Positions 33,465 through 44,100 of a DNA stretch of 59,553 nt are shown here, one piece after another (position 1 is the stretch's first letter; each line of letters begins with the position of its first letter). The DNA comes from an uncultured Cellvibrio sp. (GTDB lineage: Bacteria; Pseudomonadota; Gammaproteobacteria; Pseudomonadales; Cellvibrionaceae), in the NCBI GenBank assembly GCA_946481095.1, contig CAMLML010000022.1, positions 1-59,553 on the forward strand. Direction: 5' to 3'. Both the position numbers and the translations under genes were made by a program. A model generated the notes under the pieces. It did no database searches, had not been told where the DNA came from, and saw only the letters and a list, made by a program, of their open reading frames with translations.

Positions 33465-35066
33465 CTACAAGGGAGAGGCTTCAGAAGGATAAGGTACAAA
33501 TAGACTATCAGGGCAAGGAAATGCACTCGATTTACCTTGTTGATTATCCACCACTTTCACACTCGCCACTTTTTTCATAGGGAAGTTAACCACTTTGCCA
33601 GGGCCATAGGTGAATTCTATATCGTGATAATTCTCATCATCTATTTCAGGTGTCGTATCAAAAACCACATTATCCAAGGTAATTTTCAAAGGGTTAAGAA
33701 TGTCTGCTGCCGCATAACCACTCATATCTATAGTGGATTTATTGTATTTTGCTTTTGGTGCATTCACGTAATGAAAGTTGCGCAGCGTAATATCGTGCAT
33801 GTTGGGTGGGAAATCGGTTTGATCGGTTTTGTCATAATAAGGGCTGAACACCAGCGAATCTTTCACACGGCGCATACACACATCCTGGTAAATGACATCG
33901 CTGATATCGCCTCCGCGTTTGCCATCTGACTTAATACGGATACCCACGCTATGGACACTGTCCATACCATCCAGCACCAAGCCCCAGACTTTAATGCCTT
34001 TGACACCCGCATTGGTTTCACTGCCAATAGACATGCCGTGGCCGTAATAAAAATAGTTGTGCGCATAGAGGTGATTCAGCGTTCCGGGGTTACGTTTACC
34101 TTCGCCGGATTTAATCGCCACGTTATCGTCACCGGTACTGATAAATGAATAGGCCAGGGTGACATTGGTGCTGGTGCCGGGATCCACACCATCGGTATTT
34201 TTGACGACCTCCGGGAAGAAGCAGGTGCTCGGTTTATCTAACTTGCCGGGTGTTGGAAATGTACCTTCCGCACATTTGTAGCCCGGCGTGCTGTAAGCCA
34301 AAGACGGCGTGAGCAGTTTAATGCCCCACAAGGTCATGCCATCCAGATTTGACGTTCCCACGTGAAATTTGGGTGAGTTACTCAACGTAATTTTATAAAA
34401 GGTGAAGTTTTTTCCTCCACTAATTTGAATCATGCGCGGGTTATTTTGCTCAAGTTTGGGTTTGGCTTTGCTCTGCATGGACAAATCCCACCAGGTGACT
34501 TTATTGGCAAAGGCACCGGAGGTTAATACCGAGCCACCGCGTGCATCCAAGGTGCCCTCACCCACTATTCCACTGTTTACTGTGTTCTTGGCGTTAATCC
34601 AGGATTCGCAGCGGTTTTTAAGTTTGGGTTGCACAGTACCGCAGATGCCATCCCCCAAGTCATAGTCAGCCGGAGAGCGTGATGCAAACAGGGTTACTCC
34701 CTTATCTACCCAAAGCGTGACGCCGGAGGCGATGCTGAAAGGGCCCGATAAAAAGGCATTCTTACCTGCATCTGCTGTTAGTTTTACCGCTGACCCCGCA
34801 GGACACTGATTGATAGCCGCCTGCAGGCGCGCCGAATCTGGACTGGATTTTGCCGGATCATTATCAATCGCATCGGGCAATACACCATTTGTCGCCGTAA
34901 GCATTGCTTTTAATTCAACACAAACTTTATTTGGCAGACCAGGTTCCGCCGGTAATAGAGCATCAAAGTTATTGGATGATTCTTGCGGTTTCACAGCGAA
35001 AGTAAGTTGTGTAGCGCTGATTAGCAACAGGCCAATCAACAGGCGAGAAAAAGTATTCAGCAGCAT
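33465..35066 (-). CDS. GH28 family polygalacturonase
   Basis: A 533-residue secreted glycoside hydrolase family 28 enzyme that hydrolyses galacturonan in pectin. The ATG at 35066 opens a signal peptide (MLLNTFSRLLIGLLLISA to TFA); the frame stays open for 114 more codons but has no family match there. The right-handed beta-helix is complete and the catalytic signatures are visible: NTDGVDPG, STGDDNVAIKSG with the paired aspartates, GHGMSIGSET with the active histidine, and IRIKS. The N-terminal 90 residues include the family's pre-helix region. It is alone on the minus strand. Confidence 0.95.
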   Translation of the reverse strand: MLLNTFSRLLIGLLLISATQLTFAVKPQESSNNFDALLPAEPGLPNKVCVELKAMLTATNGVLPDAIDNDPAKSSPDSARLQAAINQCPAGSAVKLTADAGKNAFLSGPFSIASGVTLWVDKGVTLFASRSPADYDLGDGICGTVQPKLKNRCESWINAKNTVNSGIVGEGTLDARGGSVLTSGAFANKVTWWDLSMQSKAKPKLEQNNPRMIQISGGKNFTFYKITLSNSPKFHVGTSNLDGMTLWGIKLLTPSLAYSTPGYKCAEGTFPTPGKLDKPSTCFFPEVVKNTDGVDPGTSTNVTLAYSFISTGDDNVAIKSGEGKRNPGTLNHLYAHNYFYYGHGMSIGSETNAGVKGIKVWGLVLDGMDSVHSVGIRIKSDGKRGGDISDVIYQDVCMRRVKDSLVFSPYYDKTDQTDFPPNMHDITLRNFHYVNAPKAKYNKSTIDMSGYAAADILNPLKITLDNVVFDTTPEIDDENYHDIEFTYGPGKVVNFPMKKVASVKVVDNQQGKSSAFPCPDSLFVPYPSEASPL

Positions 35067-35478
35067 AAAAATGTCCCAGGTTGATAGTTTCTTGTTTTTG
35101 CCGAGGTGAACAGGGTACTTATTATTTATGCTGCTAGCTGCAGCTTTTTGATCTAGTCCATATGAAATGTAGGATTGAAGTATAGCAGCTAACGCAGCAA
35201 CCATTGAAAACCGATATTTCATATGCAACTTTGGCAAAACATTTAGCAACGAATGGAATCTCGCGATTTTAGGTTTTGTTAAAAAATCACTCGATAGTAA
35301 AGTGAACTTGATTATTTCAAATGTTTTTATAAAGAAGCATACGATTATTCTGCACTCTATGTGGATACTCGCGAAAATCAATATTGTATGGACTTCCCCT
35401 GAAACCATTCAGAATTTTGCCCGAAGCAGTATCAGGATGTAGACTGTCATCCCATCGCATGGCATTAGTGATTTTTAC
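35067..35478. other. AT-rich divergent intergenic region
   Basis: This 412-base gap separates the polygalacturonase gene from the cupin gene. The polygalacturonase frame happens to stay open over most of it, but the sequence looks non-coding. It should hold both promoters; none was clear enough to mark. Confidence 0.5.
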
Positions 35479-36483
35479 ATGAACAAAATTCAAGAAGTAA
35501 CAAGCATAACTCCGGAAGAATTTATCAACGAAGTGTTACCCGCAGGCAAACCACTCGTGATGCGTGGATTGGTGAATGATTGGCCTATGGTTCAGGCAGC
35601 CAGAATTAGCAATGTCGCCTTCTGTGATTATTTAAAAAAATTTGATCGCGGTTATGAATTGGATACCATGACGGGCCCGGCATCAATTAATGGCCGAATT
35701 TTTTATAATCAGGATATTAGTGGCCTGAACAGTAGAATGGGTAAATCGCGTCTCTCTGCATCTCTGGATTTCATCCTTGAAAATGCAAGGGAAAACTCAG
35801 CATTACTGGCGATGCAATCCATAGTCATTCCGCATTATCTTCCAGGACTGGAGCTGGAAAATAAATTGTCTCTCCTGCCCGAAGACATAGCCCCACGAAT
35901 CTGGATTGGCGGGCGCACGAATGTTGCGGCCCACTATGATATAGCAGAAAATATTGCCTGCTGTGTCGCCGGTACACGACACTTCACTTTGTTTCCGCCC
36001 GAACAAATTGCCAATTTGTATATCGGTCCTTTGGAATTAACCCCTGCGGGTGCAGCCATTAGTATGGTTGACCTGAATAATCCCGATTTTGAAACCTATC
36101 CAAAATTTAAAGAAGCATTGTCCGCTGCAGAAGAAACCCTATTGGAACCCGGTGATGCCATTCACATCCCTTATCTTTGGTGGCACAACGTGCGCTCACT
36201 GGATGATATTAATGCCTTGGTAAACTACTGGTGGGGCGAACCGGAAGAACAACGCACAGAACCAAGAAACGCCTTGTTCCATGCAATGATGGCAGTGCGT
36301 TTTTTACCACCACGATATCGTGATGCATGGAAAAAAATGTTTGAACATTATGTATTTGAAACTAACGGTAAACCCGGAGAGCATTTACCCGAAAACAGAC
36401 GTGGAATACTGAGCGAAACCAAACCTGAATCTGCAATTAAACAAATGCGGCAAGCCCTTGCAAAGGCTTTAAATCGAATTTAA
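35479..36483 (+). CDS. Cupin-8/JmjC-like oxygenase
   Basis: A 334-residue protein of the cupin-8 family, related to Fe(II)/2-oxoglutarate hydroxylases. The HxD iron motif is in AAHYDIAENIACCVAG and the distal histidine in IHIPYLWWHNV, with the conserved VRGLVNDWP-like N-terminus (MRGLVNDWPMV). These proteins are regular neighbours of TonB-dependent receptors and tryptophan-halogenase-like proteins in Cellvibrio, Saccharophagus and Caulobacter; the shared function is not established. The stop is 5 bases from that of the convergent halogenase gene. Confidence 0.9.
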   Translation: MNKIQEVTSITPEEFINEVLPAGKPLVMRGLVNDWPMVQAARISNVAFCDYLKKFDRGYELDTMTGPASINGRIFYNQDISGLNSRMGKSRLSASLDFILENARENSALLAMQSIVIPHYLPGLELENKLSLLPEDIAPRIWIGGRTNVAAHYDIAENIACCVAGTRHFTLFPPEQIANLYIGPLELTPAGAAISMVDLNNPDFETYPKFKEALSAAEETLLEPGDAIHIPYLWWHNVRSLDDINALVNYWWGEPEEQRTEPRNALFHAMMAVRFLPPRYRDAWKKMFEHYVFETNGKPGEHLPENRRGILSETKPESAIKQMRQALAKALNRI

Positions 36484-36488
36484 AAAAA

Positions 36489-38021
36489 TTAAATTGCGCC
36501 AATCTTACTCATTTTTGATTCACAATTCTTACGAATATACTCTGCGTGTTTAGGCATGGATGCAATTCTATCCTGAATACCAGAACGAATTTTTGTCAAA
36601 CGTAAACGTAAGTCATCATCTGAAATTGAATCGGCAATTGGATGATGCGCTTTTGGAAATAATCCTTGCCCTACCAACACAGAAAACCAATTGGTCTCTT
36701 TGAACAGTTCTGTAGAGCGCACCAGAATTTCGCCTCTATTTTTGAATACCTCTATCCTTTCCTCCAATGAATCTGGTATCGACATGTTCTTCACGTGTTT
36801 CCAAAAAGGGGTATCTTCTCTTTCGGTAATTTTGTAATGCGCGATTAGAAAATCTTTTACACAGTCGTATTCCATATGCATTTCATCATTAAATCGCTGA
36901 ATTAATTTTTCATTTAATTCACCATGCGGAAACATAGTTAACAATTTGGAAATTGAAACCTGAACTAAATGAATACTTGTAGATTCCAACGGTTCCAGAA
37001 ATCCATTTGCCAAACCCATCGACAGACAATTCTTTATCCAACACTTTTTTCTTACACCTGTCACGAACCGTAAAATTTTGGGATCCTTTTGTACAACGCC
37101 ATCCAATCGCTGCAATAGTTTCGCACTAGCTTCATCCTCGCTAATAAATTGATTACTGAATACATATCCATTTCCTGTGCGGTGCTGCAAGGGGATACGC
37201 CACTGCCATCCGGCTTCGCGAGCAGTTGCACGAGTATAAGGCAACAATTCTCCAGCACTTTCACAAGGAACAGCAGCTGCACGATTTACCGGTAACCAAT
37301 GACTCCAATCGTGATAACCAGCCTTGAATACTCCTTCAATTAACAGCCCTTTAAAACCTGAACAATCAATAAAAAAATCGCCATCAACTTTATTGCCATT
37401 CTCCAACTCAACAGATTCTATGTAACCAGAATCTGTATTCTGATTTATTTTTACAATCATACCTTCCTGTCGAACCACACCACGCTTTTCTGCGTAACGT
37501 CGCAAATAAGCTGCATATAAACCTGCATCAAACTGAAAAGCATAATTGATATCCGGCATTACTTTAGGCCCCACCTCATGCGAGGTTCTCATGAACTTTA
37601 CTGCACGAGCGGCTTCGGTTTCTGCGTTAAATTTTGTGTAATCCAAACTTCCACCTTGTTGACGCCAACGCAGCCAGTAATGATTAAAACTGATGCCTTC
37701 CATATCCACACCATACAATCCAAATGGGTGAAAATAGCTGTGGCCTAATTTGCGCCAATCAACAAATTCAATACCCAATTTAAATGTTGCATTGGTTTCT
37801 CGCATGAATTCATTTTCATCAATACCCAAAACCTTGTTATTAAACAATGAGATCATGGGAATAGTCGCCTCACCCACCCCCACAGTACCAATTTGTTCTG
37901 ACTCCACAAGGGTGATGCTATGAGTTCGACAACCTATGGTTTTTGATAAAGCTGCGGCAGCCATCCACCCGGCAGTACCACCACCCACTATGACAATTTT
38001 TTTCATGCTTTGATTATTCAT
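36489..38021 (-). CDS. Tryptophan-halogenase family flavoprotein
   Basis: A 510-residue flavin-dependent halogenase-family protein. The FAD motif GGGTAGW is at residues 13-19, the GVGEAT loop near 48-53, the catalytic lysine is Lys81 in TNATFKLGIEF, and the halogenase signature WxWxIP reads WQWRIP at 272-277. True members chlorinate or brominate tryptophan or other substrates with FADH2 from a separate reductase; none is encoded nearby. Family members beside TonB-dependent receptors often have unknown substrates. It is the third and last of three tandem paralogues, 7 bases after the previous one; a start at 38006 is possible. Confidence 0.93.
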   Translation of the reverse strand: MNNQSMKKIVIVGGGTAGWMAAAALSKTIGCRTHSITLVESEQIGTVGVGEATIPMISLFNNKVLGIDENEFMRETNATFKLGIEFVDWRKLGHSYFHPFGLYGVDMEGISFNHYWLRWRQQGGSLDYTKFNAETEAARAVKFMRTSHEVGPKVMPDINYAFQFDAGLYAAYLRRYAEKRGVVRQEGMIVKINQNTDSGYIESVELENGNKVDGDFFIDCSGFKGLLIEGVFKAGYHDWSHWLPVNRAAAVPCESAGELLPYTRATAREAGWQWRIPLQHRTGNGYVFSNQFISEDEASAKLLQRLDGVVQKDPKILRFVTGVRKKCWIKNCLSMGLANGFLEPLESTSIHLVQVSISKLLTMFPHGELNEKLIQRFNDEMHMEYDCVKDFLIAHYKITEREDTPFWKHVKNMSIPDSLEERIEVFKNRGEILVRSTELFKETNWFSVLVGQGLFPKAHHPIADSISDDDLRLRLTKIRSGIQDRIASMPKHAEYIRKNCESKMSKIGAI

Positions 38022-38028
38022 ACTTTAT

Positions 38029-39552
38029 TTAGAACATTGATTGGTATGGATTGGAACCAGATTCGAAATTCATTTCCAAATGTGCAGCCATGCTCGGCAT
38101 AGCCTGTGCTTCCGTCGATATATATTGCAAAATACGCTGAAATTGTTGCATATGTTCTGCTTCTGATATTTTATCGACCAGTGGATCATATGCTTGCGGT
38201 ATCAACTCATGGCCTACAAAAATTGACGCCCAACTTTCCTCCTGAAATGTCTCATCCTCCCTCATTACCACATTTCCCCTGTAGGCAAACAATTGGATTT
38301 TCTCCGATAAAGAATCAGGTATCTCCATATCACGCAACTTATCCCACATAACATCGCCATGCCGTTTGTTCAATTTATAATGTGCAATTTGAAAATCGCG
38401 TAAGTTTATTGCGAATGATTGCATTTTTTGATTAAACACTGACGATTCAATCATCGACTGTTTATTTACAGGGAACAGCGTACGTAACAAGGACAAACCC
38501 AAATGCAATATATGCAACTGGGTAGCATCCAACGTATCCAGATTCACCGCTGCTGTCCCAACTGCAACACAATTACCAATCCAGTGTTTTTTTCTTTCCA
38601 GACAGATGGAAGTCTCTTCAACCGGATTTTCTATTTTTGCACGGGACATCAAATTAATCGTATTCAATACTTCATCCGATGAAGTTTCCCGTGAAGAATA
38701 ACTGGCAGCAATTGCTGTACGACCAGGCAATGGATAAAAACCTATCCACCCCTGTTTAAAAGCTGCTATTTGACTGAACACAGGCGCCGGAGACAGAGGT
38801 GGCGCAGACAATCTGATTCGACGATCACAAGGAAACCATTGTTGCCAACTTTCCAAATTGGATTCTTTTTCAATTTGAGAAATCAACACTGCATCCTCAC
38901 CTGATGCATCAATAAAAAAGTCACCCTCGATAATGGAGTCGTCCTCCAATATCAACGAAGAAATCCTGTCGCCATTGGATGTTATGGATTTTATCTGTTT
39001 GAGATGGTGCTTTAATCCCGATTTAACAGCAGCTTTTGCAATCACACTTAAATAAGCTAAAGAATTCAAATGGTACCCATAGGTAGCTTTGGAAAAGGAT
39101 TGTGATTCATCATTAAAAACTAAAAATCTTCCCTGCTTGGCAACTTCAACACCCAGTGAAAAATCTTCCAGCGGCACATTAAATCCATGATGACGAGCTT
39201 TTATCCAGTATTGTAAAAAATCGACATATCCCATATTGACACCATGAGTGTCATATCCATGAAAAAATGAAGATGAATTCCCTGACCAGTTCACAAATCG
39301 CTGGCCCAATGCATATTGTCCTGCCGATGCTTTAAACAAAAGGTTCTCATTTATCCCCAGCACTCTGTGCAGTACTTTATGACTCGGCAAAACTGCATAA
39401 GCGTCATGAGGATTAAGCCTTGAAGGTAATTCAATCAAATTAACCTCAACAGGAATCTCCGATTTCAAAAAACTCAATTGCAACATCAATGCGCTTATCC
39501 ACGCATCCGCATCACGACCGACAATCACTATTTTTTTTATTCGCTGATCCAC
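38029..39552 (-). CDS. Degenerate tryptophan-halogenase paralogue
   Basis: A 507-residue protein aligned with its neighbours over the whole length, starting at a GTG with GGAG in the end of the previous gene. The key motifs are lost: the FAD loop reads GRDADAW instead of GGGTAGW (residues 12-18), the catalytic lysine position is Ala81 (AGQYALGQRF), and WxWxIP is replaced by WIGFYP (269-274). The overall fold signatures remain (EGDFFIDASG, RDFQIAHYKLNKR, MEIPDSL), and no stop or frameshift is seen, so the protein is probably made. It may be a non-catalytic partner of the flanking active-site-intact paralogues. Confidence 0.9.
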   Translation of the reverse strand: MDQRIKKIVIVGRDADAWISALMLQLSFLKSEIPVEVNLIELPSRLNPHDAYAVLPSHKVLHRVLGINENLLFKASAGQYALGQRFVNWSGNSSSFFHGYDTHGVNMGYVDFLQYWIKARHHGFNVPLEDFSLGVEVAKQGRFLVFNDESQSFSKATYGYHLNSLAYLSVIAKAAVKSGLKHHLKQIKSITSNGDRISSLILEDDSIIEGDFFIDASGEDAVLISQIEKESNLESWQQWFPCDRRIRLSAPPLSPAPVFSQIAAFKQGWIGFYPLPGRTAIAASYSSRETSSDEVLNTINLMSRAKIENPVEETSICLERKKHWIGNCVAVGTAAVNLDTLDATQLHILHLGLSLLRTLFPVNKQSMIESSVFNQKMQSFAINLRDFQIAHYKLNKRHGDVMWDKLRDMEIPDSLSEKIQLFAYRGNVVMREDETFQEESWASIFVGHELIPQAYDPLVDKISEAEHMQQFQRILQYISTEAQAMPSMAAHLEMNFESGSNPYQSMF

Positions 39553-39555
39553 GGG

Positions 39556-41070
39556 TTACTCCGGCATATAACTTTTTGATGGGCAATAATCCAATATAAA
39601 ATCCGAGTGCTGCGGCATTAAAGTGAGTTTTTGCCGAATACTGGCAGATATTTCGTGCATTTTATTTTCAACTTCCTGTTGAGCTGTATTGTAGGCATAG
39701 GGCTCTGCAATTTTTTGTTCAAGTCCTTGCCCAATAAACACTGAAATCCAACTGGGGGGCGCAAAGAGCCCATACTTATAAACATCAATGTATCCCCTTT
39801 GATTAAACAATTCCATTTTCAATTTGAGGCTATCGGGTATTGACATATTTCGACAGTAACGCCACAACTCACTATCGTCACGCTGATTCAAGTGATAGTG
39901 CAAAATTAAAAAATCCCTCACCCTTTCATATTCAATATCCACCAAACGATTAAACTCTCTGGCCAATACAGGGTTTGATTTTTTACCAGGAAACAACTTC
40001 AAAAAATTAATTATTCCAACCTGAATTAAATAAATACTGGTAGATTCGAGTGGTTCCAAAAATCCACTTGCCAACCCAATTGCAACACAATTTTTTTGCC
40101 AGGAATCTTTATACCGCCCCGCTTTAAATTTCAACATCTTGGGCTCTTTTAATGCCGGAGCATCGAGATCCATCAATAACTTGCAACTCGCCTCATCATC
40201 GCTGATATATTGACTCGAATAAACATATCCATTTCCTGTTCGATGCTGCAGTGGAATTCTCCACTGCCAACCCGCTGCCATCGCTGTCGAACGTGTGTAG
40301 GGAGGAAAACTGGTTGACCGTTCAGATTGAACCGCCATAGCCCGGTCGCACACCAACCAGGGAGACCAATCTTCAAAAGTGGCCTTGATTGTCTGCCCCA
40401 ATAATAAAGATCGAAAGCCTGAGCAATCGATAAAATAATCGCCCTGAATTACTTCACCAGCCTCCAACTCTATCGACTGCACATCACCAGTATCCACATC
40501 CTGATTAACTTTTACTATTTTCCCTTCAACACGATTGACCCCTTTATCTTCCGACAATTTTCTTAAATATTGCGCATACAACCCGGCATCAAAATGATAT
40601 GCGTAAGAATAAGTTGAATTAATTTCAGAATGATCATTAACAGGAAATTGAAACCGATTCTGCCTGCAAGCTTGTATTGCAAACGAGTAAGCCTCTATTC
40701 CCTCAATTGATTTCAGATGCTTAACCCTATTCCACATTTGATGAAAGTCTACACCCGCTATTGTTTCACCGAACTTACCAAAGGGATGGATATAAGAATT
40801 GCCTATTTTCCCCCAGTTCACAAACTCAATGCCCAACTTGATTGTTGCATTGGTTTTTTTCATCATATCGGCTTCGTTAATACCAATATAATCATTAAAA
40901 TCTTTCATTTGTGGCAATGTTGCTTCGCCAACACCCACACTCCCTATTTGATCTGACTCCACCAAAATAACTTTACATACTTTTTCTGTTGCGACACTCA
41001 TCAAAGCCGCTGCGGTCATCCAACCCGCCGTACCACCACCGACAATAACAATGCTGAGCTGTTCTGACAT
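39556..41070 (-). CDS. Tryptophan-halogenase family flavoprotein
   Basis: A 504-residue paralogue with all signatures: GGGTAGW at residues 11-17, GVGEAT, catalytic Lys78 in TNATIKLGIEF, and WQWRIP at 268-273. It is the first halogenase gene after the receptor gene, 63 bases beyond the receptor stop and past a hairpin that could reduce read-through. The next gene's GTG starts three bases after this stop, so the two are coupled. Its closest relative in the window is the protein at 36489-38021; the degenerate paralogue lies between. The physiological substrate is not known. Confidence 0.93.
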   Translation of the reverse strand: MSEQLSIVIVGGGTAGWMTAAALMSVATEKVCKVILVESDQIGSVGVGEATLPQMKDFNDYIGINEADMMKKTNATIKLGIEFVNWGKIGNSYIHPFGKFGETIAGVDFHQMWNRVKHLKSIEGIEAYSFAIQACRQNRFQFPVNDHSEINSTYSYAYHFDAGLYAQYLRKLSEDKGVNRVEGKIVKVNQDVDTGDVQSIELEAGEVIQGDYFIDCSGFRSLLLGQTIKATFEDWSPWLVCDRAMAVQSERSTSFPPYTRSTAMAAGWQWRIPLQHRTGNGYVYSSQYISDDEASCKLLMDLDAPALKEPKMLKFKAGRYKDSWQKNCVAIGLASGFLEPLESTSIYLIQVGIINFLKLFPGKKSNPVLAREFNRLVDIEYERVRDFLILHYHLNQRDDSELWRYCRNMSIPDSLKLKMELFNQRGYIDVYKYGLFAPPSWISVFIGQGLEQKIAEPYAYNTAQQEVENKMHEISASIRQKLTLMPQHSDFILDYCPSKSYMPE

Positions 41071-41085
41071 TTTTCAATTTCCAAA

Positions 41086-41119
41086 AATAAAAAATGCGCT
41101 GCCATGACTGGCAGCGCAT
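41086..41119 (-). terminator. Hairpin terminator or attenuator after the receptor gene
   Basis: Arms ATGCGCTGCCA (41094-41104) and TGGCAGCGCAT (41109-41119) match perfectly. On the minus strand the stem is followed by TTTTTTATTTTT, a good terminator shape between the receptor and the halogenase genes. Confidence 0.85.
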
Positions 41120-41133
41120 CCTTCAACACTCAA

Positions 41134-44100
41134 TTAGTAACTAAAGCGAACACCCACGTTGTAAGTTGTTCCATTTTGGAACCAACCCGTCGGCAAGCGC
41201 AAGCCACCATCTGCTGCGTTACTGACTTGCTGCTCTGTACGAGTCTCTTCATTTAACAGATTGTTACCTGAGAAACTAACAGTCACATTGTCATTGACCT
41301 TGTACTTGATTGAGCCATCCAGTTGACCATAATCAGCATTCCAGATTGGGTAAGCAACACAACAGTCAATTGCCGTTACCATGTACTCTGAACGCCAGCT
41401 ATAAGCCAACCTTGATTCCCAATCGCCTTTTTCGTACATCAGAACGAAGTTAGCTGAATGATCTGACAAACCTTCCAGCCTGTTCACCTTCACAACATCA
41501 GGCGCCTGGCCAGTGACAGTTGTACCAGAACCACCCACATTGGAAACATTGGTATTAGACACACCATCGTTATAGATACGGGTATAGTTGGTTTGAATAC
41601 CCAGACCGTCAAATGGTGCAGGCAGGAAATCAAAGTAACGTTGGAAAGCCAACTCAAAGCCCTTCAACGAAGCACCATCACCATTCAACGGACCACTCAC
41701 TTCTACAGTGCGAGTCACTCCATTATTGGTAATTGCACGGTTGTATCGACCATGCTGGATATACTCATCAAACGATTTATGGAACGCAGTTGCAGTAAAG
41801 GATCCAACGTCTGCAAAGTAATATTCCAAAGCCAAGTCAAACTGAGTTGCTTCGATTGGTTTCAAGAATGGGTTTTGTGCGCTACCGGTATATTTGATGT
41901 TGGCACCAGTGATAGTTCCTGAAGAATCCTTAATCCACAAGGGATCAAAATAATCATCTTCGTCCGGAGCATCCAGTCCCACACTCACAAAGTTTCTCAA
42001 GTTACCAATATCAGGTCTGGCCATTGCCTTGGAAGCAGCAAGCCTGACCAGCCACTCATCATTGAGATCAAGCTTAATATTGAAGCTCGGCAATACGTTA
42101 GTGTGTTTTGTTACTGTTGAACTCAGCTCGTTAGCAGCATTGGCAAAAGCAATGTCATCTGCTGACAGGTAACAACCCAAGCTTTGAGGAACATATGGCT
42201 CCCCTGGTGGCAACCCAACAGGTGGGGTATTTACCTCACAAGCAAGCTCATCAGGTTCGAACGCTGGAAATACGAGACCACCCTCGCTACCCACTTCAGT
42301 CCTGACATAACGGACACCTATGTTACCTGTGATTGGCATATCACCCAAAGCTAACTCATCTCCGCCAAAATTGAGCTGAACATAGAATGCTTCAGTCTCT
42401 TCTGAGATATCGACCACTTCAGCAGGCGTGTAACAAGTACCATCAACTTCCTCTCCACGACTTGTACCCAAATTGGAACAAATTGGGTACCAGTTTCCCA
42501 CTCCTGTAGTAGCAGCAGACATACTCTCTGCCATTCTCTTGCGATCCTGCAAAAGATCCATATCCGCAAACACAAATTCAGACGTATTCAAATTGAAGTA
42601 ATCATTTTTGAATTTTCTGTTTTCATAATAGCCTTGTGGATAACCATTGAAGCTGCCAGAAGGAGTATGACTATCAAGGTTCCAATAAGCAGCACCATTA
42701 CTGGTCCAGGTATTGGCCACGTTCGCCCAGTTGTAATTAGCCCAACGAACGACTTGATCACGATCAGCAAAACGAACACCTGTCTTCACAGACTCTATCC
42801 AACCAGAATCAATATCAAATTCAAAATCTGCCTTGGCCGCAACCTCTTCACCATCACTGTCCTCTACGTGATCCATGATTGAACGAATGTAATAGTTGTT
42901 CGGGTTAGATAAACCGCCTGCTGATTGATTGACGTTCAAAGGATCTGTAAACGCCACAACAGGCCTTGCATAACTCAGATCAACATAGGCATTGGCAAAA
43001 GAGTTGAAGTTGGTTTCAATATCATAGTTTTGTACGGTTGAGTCTATGAACTGGAAATCAAAGTTGGCACGAAAATTATCGGTGGGCGACCACTTCAAGT
43101 TGAAACCCAAATCATCAGTCTTGTTGGTATTGTTGTTGGAGCGGGTTGTAGTTGCCATATCAATGCCGCGACGCGGTGGATTGGCGCAACCATTCCATGC
43201 ATAGCATGGACTTACCATTGGATCACCTGACGCATTAGCAGCGAAGCCAGCAGCTTCTGTGTCGTTAGCTCCCCACCAACCTATATCAGCTGTCATCCAA
43301 CCAGCTTCGAATAAACCTTTGCGATCAAATGTAAAATCTGGTGTACCCGGCAAAGGCTGAGGCGCAGAACCAGGTGTATTACCACTGCCATCTGGTGTGA
43401 TGGAATAGAACACGCTTTGTCCAAATGACAAATCTGCAGGAGAAATACCAACAACATACTCTTCCCAAGCATTTTCATATTTGGAACTATTGTATTGGAG
43501 GGTTGCTACGAAGACCTCGTTAGGATCCTGCCATTGCACCGCAAATGAATAACCATTTCTTTCACGCTCATAAATATTGTCGCGAAAGTTTATGCCTGCA
43601 GGAATGTAGACATACGAATCGGCACCATTGTTGTTAGTTGAAGTGCCATCACCACCAATATCCACATCATAAATATCGGTGAAACGGTTCATACGATACA
43701 ACTGGTTACCCAAAGAACGAGTAGTAACTTCCGAGTGAGCAAAGTTACCCATTACGCCCCACTCACCTACACCAGTTTCCCAACGATTACTGTATAAACC
43801 TGAAACTTCAGGTGTAAGATCTTCAGAAAGCTCACCGTAGTTGGCACTGACTGATAAATCAATCTTTTCGCCTTGCGAGTCAAAGGGCACACGTGTACGC
43901 ATATTTACCGTACCGGCAATACCACCTTCAATCAACTCTGCCATTTGGTTTTTATATGTATCAACACCAGCCATCAACTCAGGGGAAACGTCACCCCAGC
44001 TCAACCCACGTGATGAGTTAGCACTAAAGGAATCACGACCATTAAATTCTGTACGAACCTGATTCAAACCACGAACAACAACCCCTGAAGGTTCAGCAGA

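Noticed and set aside
35067..35408. N-terminal extension of the polygalacturonase
   Set aside because: The frame is open, but the sequence has no family similarity, and the signal peptide begins at the ATG at 35066.
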